This document shows, in pieces, positions 44,747 to 53,990 of a stretch of DNA of 64,000 bases (positions are counted from its first letter, which is position 1; each line of letters begins with the position of its first letter). The notes beneath the pieces are model-generated. The model saw only the letters and a program-made list of their open reading frames with translations. It made no database searches and was not told where the DNA came from. Origin of the DNA: Polytrichum commune (taxonomy: Eukaryota > Streptophyta > Polytrichopsida > Polytrichales > Polytrichaceae); assembly GCA_950295325.1 (NCBI GenBank), contig OX485807.1, positions 25,331,666 through 25,395,665 on the forward strand. Reading direction: 5' to 3'. The position numbers and the translations under genes are program-made.

Positions 44747-45859
44747 CAGGGTTGTCTATCCTGCCGTTATGACGGTGTCGTGCCGTCGTGTCGTGTCGTG
44801 TCGTGACGGACCCCTCCGTCACGACACAATAGGGTCCACGTAGGGTCAACATAGGAGGAACGGACTAGGGTGGGTAAAATACTTACCTTCTTGCCAAGGT
44901 GGCGTCCTATGTGGCAGAAAACGCCGACGTGGTCGTGGATATGCCTAGCGCCAAGTAAATCATTTTGCCATTTTGTTTATCATTTTGTTAAAATCAAAGT
45001 AATAAAAAACGACTATGGAGGGTGTGGGGCGGACGGGGGTGGGGGGGGAACGGAGCGGACGGGGTCGGGAACGGGGGCGGGAACGGGGGGGGAACGGAGC
45101 GGACGGGGTTGGGAACGGGGGCGGACGGGGGGGAACGGGAGCGGACGGGGTCGGGAACGGGGGTGGACGGGGGGGAACGGGAGCGGACGGGGTCGGGAAC
45201 GGGGGCGGACGGGGGGGGGAACGGGAGCGGACGGGGTCGGGAACGGGGGCGGACGGAGGGGGGGGGAATTTTTTAAAAAAAAAATGGGGCGGACGGGGAA
45301 GGGGGGGGGGGGAAAAAAAAAAACTGGGGCGAACGGGGGAGCGGACGGAGGGGCGGACGGGGGTGAACGGGGCGCGGACGGGGGGGAACGGGGCGTACGG
45401 GGTTGGGAACGGAGCGGACGGGGGGGGAACGGGGCGTACGGGGTTGGGAACGGAGCGGACGGGGTCGGGAACGGGGGCAGACGGAGGGGGGGGAAATTTT
45501 TTTTAAAAATGGGGCGGACGGGGAAGGGGGGGGGGAACCTGGGGCGGACGGAGGGGCGGACGGGGGGGAACGGGGCGTACGGGGTTGGGAACGGAGCGGA
45601 CGGGGTCGGGAACAGGGGCGGACGGGCGCTAGTAATTTTTTCCCCACTTTACCTCTACTTTGCTGACATGTCATCACACGTGGACATCTTACATCCTACG
45701 TGTCCGAAATGGGGTAATGTAATTACACACAAAATTCGGTAAAATTCAAGTCCGTCAGGATAAAGACAACATCCGGCATAATGTCGTGACGGATATGTGT
45801 CGTGACGGCACGACATTATGCCGGGATTAGCCTCCGTCACGACACAATAGACAACCCTG
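44747..45859. mobile_element. Non-autonomous hAT element with perfect 8 bp target duplication
   Basis: The ends are CAGGGTTGTCTAT and its exact complement. Flanks are TAGGTTGA on both sides (44739-44746 and 45860-45867). CAG-starting ends plus an 8 bp duplication are diagnostic of hAT. Subterminal regions hold GTCGTGACGGA palindromes and GTCGTG repeats on both sides. The core (45010-45630) is a G-rich minisatellite. It encodes no transposase. It sits inside the left arm of the foldback structure and hence is younger than it. Confidence 0.93.
45010..45630 (+). repeat. G-rich minisatellite inside the hAT element
   Basis: Repeats of the words GGGAACGG, GCGGACGGGG and GGGTCGGGAACGGGG, interrupted by two A/T runs (45266-45283, 45314-45324) and a T/A run near 45496-45508. 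The strand is extremely G-biased with many closely spaced runs of 3-10 G, so the + strand could form G-quadruplexes. Long Gly/Arg-rich or Pro/Arg-rich frames here are composition artefacts. Confidence 0.9.
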
Positions 45860-46154
45860 TAGGTTGATAAAAGGTTAGAGATGCCAGATCCAAGCTTATA
45901 TTATGAAAACGACCTCCGGAAGTTGGTTGATCACGCCAAAAACATGAGCTCGTAGGTAGTGTCCAAGCCATATTTTTGAGCCTTGAACAAAAGTTTAGAG
46001 CGATTACACATCAAAGGAGCTTTCTAGGGATGGACTAGCTTTGGAGGTGTTTTTGCAAGGCTTGCACATGACTAGCGGTGAACTAGTTAATGCACCAAGG
46101 AAGTAGTGCAAAAACTCATTAACAATGGGCCTTCATACAACGGCACAATCGTAA

Positions 46155-46725
46155 ATATGCAACTATTAGTTGTTGTGCAGAGGTTTATGAATGCTCGTTC
46201 GAATATATGCAGCCACGATTGCTCCGCGGATATTTGCGAATGCTCATTCCTAAATATGCAACTATTGGTGGTTGCACAGAGGTTTGCGAACACCCGTTCG
46301 AGAATATACAACCCTAGTTGCTCCGCGGAGGTTTGCAAACACTCGTTCTTAAATAGGCAGCCTAGGTTGTTACGCAGAGGTTTACAAACGCCCGTTCGTA
46401 AACATACAACCTCGGTCGCTGCCCCAAGATTTACAGACGCGTTCATAAACATGCACCCGGTCGCTACCTAGAGGTTTATGAACGTCCGTTCGCAAACGTG
46501 CAACCCTGGTCGTTGCGCAGAGGTTTATGAAAGACCATTCACAAACGTGCAACCCCGATCGTTGCGCAGAGGTTTACGAATGCCCATTCATAAACATGCA
46601 GTCCTGGTCATTACCCCTACGTTTACGAACGCCCATTCGTAAACATGTAGCCTGGTCGTTGCGTAGAGGTTTATGAACGTCCATTTGTAAACATGCAGCT
46701 CAATCGTTGTGTAGAGGTTTACGAA
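46155..46725 (+). repeat. Palindromic ~50 bp tandem array (central)
   Basis: About 11-12 units with a ~49-54 bp period. Each unit carries GAGGTTTACGAACG-like sequence then CGTTCGTAAACATGCA, so GTTTACGAACG and CGTTCGTAAAC form a hairpin separated by 1-3 bases, followed by CCC(C/T)GGTCGTTGCGCA. The array sits between the two inverted arms. Confidence 0.9.
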
Positions 46726-47944
46726 TGTTAATGGATTTTTGCACTCCCTCCTTGCTCCATTAACTAGTTCGCCGCTAGTCACGTCCAATCCTTGCATAAA
46801 AACCTCCCAAGCTAGTTCTTCATCCCTAGACATATCCTTTGACGTATAATCCCCTAAAACTTCCATTTAATGCTTGAAAACATGCCCTGGACACTACCTA
46901 CCAGCTCACATTTTTGGTCAAATTAGCCAACTTCCGGAGGTCGTTTCCACAATATAAGCTTGGATTTGCCATCTCTAACCTCCTACCAACCTACGGTAGA
47001 GTTTTCGGGCCATTTTGACCACTTTCATATTTCCGACCAGCTCACGTTTTTGGTCAGATCCGCCAACTTCTGGAGGTGGTTTTCGCAAACCGAGTCCAAA
47101 TCTGACCTCTCTAACCTTCTAGCAATCTATGGTACATTTTTCAGGTCATTCTAACTACTTGCTTTGGACGTCCTCCCATGAGTGTCACGTCCGCGCATAC
47201 CCACCCTTTCTACTTTGCAATGCATTCCTTAGTACTACATCTTCAATAACACATTCAACTCCTTTGTCTTGTCAACACTAGGACTATGTTAGCTTCCAAG
47301 AAGATCAGTGATAGGAGAACACCAACAATGAATCTACTCTTCAAATCCCTCTTTCAACACTTTACTACTTGTTTTTCCCAAATTGTGATTTTGGCCGGAC
47401 TGCAATACACTTTCAGGATGCCACCCGTCTAGATCTAAAACTCACAAGCATACATATCTTCTCTAAGAGTCTAAGCTATCTCCGCATATGTGTACTAAGA
47501 GAGCCAAAAGGCTTTAGGACAATCCTTATATACTTCAAAACAACTACTACTAGGTGGGTCAACTTGGTAGGTTGCCACCCTGTTAAAACACTACAACTAG
47601 TTGTCCTGACGCATTCCTGCCCTCTATCTAGTTCATGACCAACTGGCACACTGAGGTCATAAAAAACGGTCAACTAGTAAAAGACTTCCAACGTCATTTT
47701 AATAACTTTGGACCTACAAATCATTTTCTGATCACCTAAGTTACTAACACCAAATACTTACTATTCTTGAATAGATAGTTCAGTAGTAAAACAGTAAAAC
47801 CCAACTAGTGGACGTTCTAACAATTTATTGCATTAGGGGCAGATTTGACATCTAGTAAACTGGCATTTTTTGCCCCTTTGACAATTTGTGACCAACTAGT
47901 CAGTTTTTGACGGCTTAAAACACAATGCTAAATTCTACCTTAAC
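46726..47944 (-). repeat. Right arm of the large inverted repeat
   Basis: Reverse complement of the left arm, ending TTCTACCTTAAC at 47944. About 1.2 kb; shorter than the left arm because it has fewer ~130 bp sub-repeats. No frame is conserved between arms. Confidence 0.85.
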
Positions 47945-48175
47945 AACGAATGCCCGTTCGTAAACATGCAACCCGAGTCGTTGCGCAGAGGTTTACGAAT
48001 GCCCTTTCGTAAACATGCAACCCCAGTTGTTGCACAGAGGTTTACAAACGCATGTTCGTAAACATGCAGCCCTAGTCGCTGCCGTGAGGTTTACGAACGG
48101 GCGTTCATAAACATGTCGCACCGGTCGCTGCCGCAAGGTTTATGAACGCTCGTTCGTAAATATGCAGCCCCGCAC
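47945..48175 (+). repeat. Palindromic ~50 bp tandem array (right outer)
   Basis: About 4.5 units of the same repeat as 46155-46725, in the same orientation, directly after the right arm. Confidence 0.9.
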
Positions 48176-48920
48176 AGTCTTATTGTACTCATAATCCGGA
48201 GGCATTCCCCATTGCACACCAAATCGCTCATACAACTTGCCATGGAGAGGGGTTTTGCATGAAGGACAACACCATGTTTGCATCATGTAAAACAACAAAC
48301 AATTTGGATACACCATATGATTGTAAGAGCCAATCATCCACATGCCTTTGGGTCCCCAAGGTTTAGTGTACATTCCACTAAACTCCCATTCTTGATCCAT
48401 TCAGGGACGCATGGCCACAACAAGGTTGGTGTGGTTGGAGATATCACGATGCGAGATGATACTGTAGTCGCCCACTAGAACTCATCTTCGGGTCTTGCAT
48501 TCCAGTCAATGCTAGTGTCATGTTGTTCATCGATTAGAATCCCATCAAGGTACATGAAATCTAGGGCCGGCCATGAGGTGATTAGAAATTAATGATCAGG
48601 CCATTGTTCACAAGGAGTCCTAAGGTTCTCAAGCTCATCCATCAATGCCCTCTTGTGCATTGTATACATGAAGGTGATTGACCATACATGTGTGTCATCC
48701 TCCAACATTTGGTTCATTCTAATCACCTTGGTGTAATCAACCCTAATTACCTCCAAATTGTTGATGGTGTCTATCCTTGGCCCCCAAGTTTCCACTGCGC
48801 CCTCAATTACATCCCCAGTTGGCAAGCCTTATTATATATTGTTGATCCTTGCAAGATTGGTCACCACATCAATCCGGGCGTTCTACCCTTGGACCACATT
48901 TGCATGTTGTAGTTTGTATT
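48176..48920 (-). other. Unrecognised minus-strand open segments
   Basis: Frames at 48400-48140 (contains WCCPSCKTPLHGKLYERFG) and 48825-48589 (contains ETWGPRIDTINNLEVIRVDY and MHKRALMDELENLR) look protein-like and are in neighbouring frames on the same strand, as in a frameshifted old gene or transposon ORF. The CPSC pair may be half of a zinc site. No family was identified. Confidence 0.3.
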
Positions 48921-51900
48921 TTGCTATAACTTAAAACAACAAACCCATGGAACTAAGTCTGCAGGAAGACTGAGATAGTGTCTATAAGGGTTAATGTCAC
49001 ATTGGTTTAAGGATTACATTAACAATCTAAGACTTTTCCTTTCTCATTCCTTCTTTATTATATTTTTTCTCCACTCTTATGGTTCATTTGTGCTTTCTCT
49101 GTCGTGAATGATTCCGTCCTATCTTTAGGGTATTCTCTATCACTCTATGTCTTGACTTATTTCAATTGTGAAGCTCAAAAGCTTGGCAAGTGGTCAATGG
49201 CAATTTGTCATGACAAAAATCCGGGGCAAGGTCTTTTTGTAACCGCATAGTCTTGGAAATGCCATGAACAGAACTTGCAATGTTCTTTAATTGACTTCTT
49301 GTTAACAAATTACAAGCATCATGCATAACTTCACATAACTCAAGTCACCACCTTCATCTTCAATCATCTGGTGACTCATCTTAAACAATCATCCAATTGT
49401 CAATATAAAATCAATACATCAACATCTAGGCTTTATCCTTTCCTTAAGGCTTTAGTTTTCTTTAAACTAATAATAACATGCAAATAGTAAAGTCTTACTC
49501 CAGTAGGATAATCTCTCCTTCTTGGGAAGGTAATGTCTTGGCAGCTTATAGCATGCCCTTAGTCCTTCCATGTCTTGCTCTGGCAATTAGCCCAACTCTC
49601 TCTCTCTGAACCTCTCTTTGTAGGCTCTCGGCTAATAGCTAGTAAGTAACGGCACTTGCCTAGGTGATAGCCCCTCTCTGTAATCTCCATGTCAGCCTCT
49701 CTTGGTAAAGGCTATTGCCCTCTCGGCTGGCTACCGAGCATCCCTCAGGGTTCTCTCAACCCTTTCTCAAGACTATGGCTCTCATCCGTCTTTACTTGGC
49801 CAATTGCCTATACTCACTGCTCTCGGCCAATTTGCCTAAATCTAAGATCATTACTCGCTAAGCTCTTGCCTTCTTTTTGACAAGCTGACATCACCCATCA
49901 AGTCCTTTCTCAATTGCGCTAGTTGCCCTTGTTGGTTTCTCTCGAATTTGTTCAACTTCTTCATCTCTAGCCTATTGCCCAAGATCTCTCGTCTCCAACG
50001 TTGTAACTGCTCAAGACTCTACTGTCCTCTTTTGCCTACTTGCCAACACTCTTCATCACTCTTCCGACCATTGCCCTTTCTTTCACTCTCGGCAATTAGC
50101 CCTCATGTGCTACATCAGACTGAGAGAAGTCTCTTTCATGCTTATGGCCATATTCAGACTTCGGCCTTTGCTAATATTCCAACATTACTCTCAAAATCCC
50201 TTGCCCTCTTGGTGGTAGATACGTCTATTTCGTGCTCACGGCTATTGCTAGAATCTAAGCTTATCACTTATCCTACTTCTCACTAAATTCTCTCATGATT
50301 CGCCTCACACTCTCATGACTCAACACAACCTTCTATCCTTAGTCATTCACTCATACTCTTTAGGTTCTTCCTACGACTAAGCATATCTTTTCCAATTGGC
50401 CCCATGTATCCCTCTCTTACAAACTGAACCCGAACCCGAGCCTACTCGCCCAAACTTGATCTTGCATTCACTGCATTAGACTATTTGCTTCTCATCAACA
50501 ATGTTGACAATATCTACTTCACACGTTTCAAGTTTCATACACGGACAACCAATATCACAATTTGCTTCTTCTTTAGTAGTAACCAAGCCAATTGCTCATA
50601 CAACTTCTAGTCTTTAACTATTAAAGTTTCCAAGACATTCTTAAGTTCGAATCACTCGACTCTTCTGTCCATTGCTAATCCCTGCAAGCCTTTGGGATAT
50701 GACTAAGGCCTCACTCAATCACTAAGTTGTGTGCCTTCTAAGACTAATGCTAGTGCTAACACTAATGTTGAGACTATGTTGGATTTCTAGCATGTCTCCT
50801 ACATTGGCAGTCTCCTCCTTATTGTCGAGGGAGGGGACGAGGTGGTTAGCAATCGTACCCACTTCCTAACGGCAATCGCCCTCGCCAGCCACTCTGGATG
50901 ACCTCCAACCGCCAATCGCCGGATAAAAGACATCAAAATTCGGGAATGGCCCTATTCGGACAGGCGATGGCCAAAAAATGGTTCTACACGTGTTCCAGGT
51001 GGACCATTTCCAATTCCCACTCGTGGTCCAACTTGCGCTTCGCCAACTTAGCCCAACGCTTCTACCATGTCATCGTTAGCAACTACTAGTGGTGGTGTTG
51101 GAACCTCCAATGTCATCTCTACATCAACTAGCAAAGACAACGGACATACCAAGCGGGGTCCATGTAGCGATGTCGTGTGGATTCCTTGTCGCATGGTAGG
51201 TGGTTTAATGCGTTCTCCTAACACCGTGTTCGCATTGTTGAGGTCTACGTACATGGTTGGAGGGTGGAATCCCAAGGGGTTGATGACCTAGGACTGGAAG
51301 GAAGTCAAAAGAAACTTGGACCGTTGGAGGATTTGTTGGAGGTCACCACACCAATGGGATCGGTCAGCCAATATTCCGCCCTAGCGCAAAACTAGGTATG
51401 ACCCTACTCTAGCGCATTGCCCTCAAATTTGCACTAGTAGGTGGAATGGTTAACCAATCAATTGTACACCCAAAATGACCTCAAAATACATCATTTGGCA
51501 CAACCACATGAGCATATGCCCATGATTGAACTCCCTTGGTCCCCCCCCCCCCCCCCATTTATACTCCCAAACCTCCTTGCACTGGTCTCCAAAATGTTGT
51601 GGCTCACCTTTTTCCATAACCCATACTTTTGTTTGGATTTGATCGACGTTTGCGCTCAGAATGAACATCTTTGCCAGATGTGTCCACTCCACATACCTTG
51701 AGACAATGGCTATAAATGCACATGCCCCTCTCGTCTTGCCATTTGGGATTAATGAAAACGTTGGGATCCCACGCCACCTCCGAATTGATGGTTTGTGGTC
51801 TACCCCTTGGTGCATTCGGTCTTCTTCTTCAGGGTGTACCTCGTGGTTTCAACCCCGGAGTCCTTACTAGAGTCCCCCCTTCGAATGTGATTCCCAACAA

Positions 51901-52479
51901 TGTGGAAATTCTGGTGGTGTGTTCTCTTCATCCACTATTCTTGCCCATAAACCAAACATTTTTTCTCCTAGAACTAATTTAATCAAGAATAGTAGCACTT
52001 TCAAAATAAACACTAAGACACAATGAGTTTATTTAAAATGAAGCCTACATTTACGTAGTTTAGACAATATCCTATTATAAAAAAAAAATCAAAATAAGTG
52101 TATACATTTTATAAATTTTGGTAATGTTTCAGAACTCTATCCCATATCTTTAATAAATAAAAGCTATTGTAATGGATTATGGTGTCACATGTGGAATGAA
52201 GAATGTATGTACATATGACATACGTAACTTGATATGGTGCAATAAAGTATAATCCATGAACACAAACCCACAATGTGGGGCCTCCAACTCACCTCGGTCT
52301 CCAAGTGGCAATGCTTATATTACAACCAAGGACCCACAAGAGCAAGGATGGAATGAAGGTGGAATGGCAGTGGTGCCCATATAACCACATGGAGGGCGTC
52401 AATTGGATGTAACCCCTCCCCACCCAACACATGGACACCACATGTCCATGGGGGGAACATGCAATCGACATATCAACTA
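48921..52479. other. No gene supported; CT-rich tract 49500-50400
   Basis: 49500-50400 is pyrimidine-rich with recurring words CTCTCGGC, CAATTGCC/TATTGCC and TTGCCCT in a loose array. C16 occurs at 51541-51556. Minus-strand frames at 51815-51450 (121 residues, with GKTRGACAFIAIVSRYVEW) and 51275-51048 are unrecognised. Confidence 0.35.
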
Positions 52480-52790
52480 CTTACGAGTAGTCGTTTAGCT
52501 TGTCAATTGCTTGCCAATAGTCAACTTCTAAACCAGACAATTGTTGATGAGCAGTTGGCTCTAAACTAGACGACTATTGACCAAAAGTTGCCATGGTGTG
52601 TTGATTGCTTAGGAGTAGTTGACTTGGATTGACAACCGCTAATGAGCAATTGGTTTCTTAACTAGATTACTAATGAGTTGTTGATTTAAAAAGATGATTG
52701 TTTCCCAACAGTTGACCACCCAAGGCGATTTCTTGTCAACAGTCGTCTAGTTTAAAAGCTAACTACGGGTTAATAGTTGACAGTTTACCC
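52480..52790 (+). repeat. Degenerate repeat around GTTGAC / TAAACTAGACGA words
   Basis: Loosely repeated units of about 45 bases with AGTCGTTTAG, CTAAACTAGACGAC, AGCAGTTGG, AGCAATTGG and related words on both strands. It may be the terminal or subterminal repeat region of the adjacent pogo-like element, which is inferred from position only. Confidence 0.45.
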
Positions 52791-52899
52791 CAAGGTAAAT
52801 TGTTTTGCCCCTCCCCCCTTGGACATGATGTTTTTGGGTCCGGCATCATGTTTCCATCACAAGATGTGATAGACGGTGATGTGAAATCCCTACGTAGAT

Positions 52900-53990
52900 T
52901 TGCCCATGCCACTATTCAATTTCTTGGCTTTGGAGGTATCGGCAGTCTTGAGTGGTGGATGCTTAGATTCAAATTGGTTATAATTTCAACAATTTCGGTG
53001 TTGCTGACCATATATGCACACATAATGGTTTGCGTACAATTTGGTAAGCACTAAACTCCTCCGCATTGGTTATGGCACCAGAAGATGTTTACAATATGGA
53101 TGAGACTGGTTTATTGTACTGTGCCCAACTAAACAACACACTAGTGCAAGAAAAATTCATAGGCACAAAATTTAGAAAGACAGTCTCACTCTTGATATTG
53201 TTGTTAACATGATTGGCACTAACAAGTTGAATCCTATGATTATTTATAAAAATCTATGCCCAAGATGCTTTGGAGGGTGATTGCTAACACATTGTGTGTG
53301 ATGGTTTGCAAAACCACCAAGTTTGGATGATGTCATCTAATTTATTTGAGAGTTGGATGATAAGCCTCGTTGTACACTTCAAATCTTAAAAGTGGAAGCT
53401 AATTTTAATTTTGAATAATTATGCTACTCATTTCCTTAAGCATGTTGGTAGGGTTGAATTGTTTGGTTTTTTAGCCTTGTAGTTGAGCAATATTACTATT
53501 GCTTTCTTACCACCTTATGTCACATGTGTGGAACAACCCTTGGTTTAGGGAGTAATTTCTTCATTCAGTTTAGTATAAGAAGCTTTTGAAATGGGTTCTT
53601 CTCAATTTGATTCTTTTACAACTCACCAAGACTCGAGATAAATAGTACCTAATGTAAGGCAAGCTATTATGTGGTGCTCTTTAATGTAGAAAGAGATGAA
53701 TCCCCAAATCATATAAAACAACTAGAGGATGTCCAATATTTTACATGCAAATTGGAGTGCCGATTTTGCCATGGATGATGAACATGAGAAGTCAAGAATG
53801 AAAGATGTAACAAATAAATTGGCAAGTTTAATTTCCTCCTTAAATCTTGGAAGTGAAGAAATGCTTGTTGATGAATATGTGCAGTTGGCAAGAGAGGCAA
53901 TTGTTGATGCAGAGTAGACCATGGCTGAGTTGGTGGATTTGGCGTGGGATAGCTCAAAATCCATTTGGGTTTGAATTTGAATGAATAGTC
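52900..53990 (+). pseudogene. Pogo/Tigger-like (DDE_1) transposase, degenerate
   Basis: Read across frameshifts: SLEWWMLRF near 52958 (end of a CENP-B-type HTH); VYNMDETGLLYCAQL from 53087 (first catalytic Asp, 53099-53101); GTKFRKTVSLL; then, after a frameshift, GTNKLNPMIIYKNLCPRCF; HIVCDGLQNHQVWMMSSNLF with FESWM; LILILNNYATH at 53402; IAFLPPYVTCVEQPL at ~53497; VRQAIMWCSLM and KEMNPQII; then an open tail 53729-53917. The order matches the DDE_1 domain of pogo/Tigger/jerky elements. The second catalytic Asp is Asn (53414-53416), the third position reads Val then TAG (53543-53548), and several stops and frameshifts exist. It is clearly inactive. Confidence 0.75.

Larger units (their letters stand above)
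43599..46130 (+). repeat. Left arm of a large inverted repeat (split by a hAT element)
   Basis: Starts GTTAAGGTAGAAGTTAGCA and is the reverse complement, with divergence, of 46726-47944. Matched words include AAAACTGACTAGTTGGTCAC, TTAGAATGTCCACTAGTTGG, AACTTCCGGAGGTCG-type sequence, CTCTACCATAGGT and GGTGAACTAGTTAATG. Removing the hAT insertion (44747-45859 plus one duplication copy) leaves about 1.4 kb. It contains two to three tandem ~130 bp sub-repeats near 44440-44740 and 45860-45950. No coding sequence is seen. Confidence 0.85.

Noticed and set aside
44870-45742. 290-residue Gly/Arg-rich frame and overlapping frames on both strands
   Set aside because: All run through the G-rich minisatellite inside a non-autonomous hAT element; different frames and both strands stay open because of composition, not coding.
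46087-46471. 121-residue frames on both strands
   Set aside because: They are generated by the palindromic ~50 bp tandem repeat; the symmetry gives similar peptides on both strands.
46155-48175. CRISPR-like array (regular repeats with palindromes)
   Set aside because: The whole ~50 bp unit repeats with no unique spacers, the context is a plant nuclear genome and there are no cas genes.
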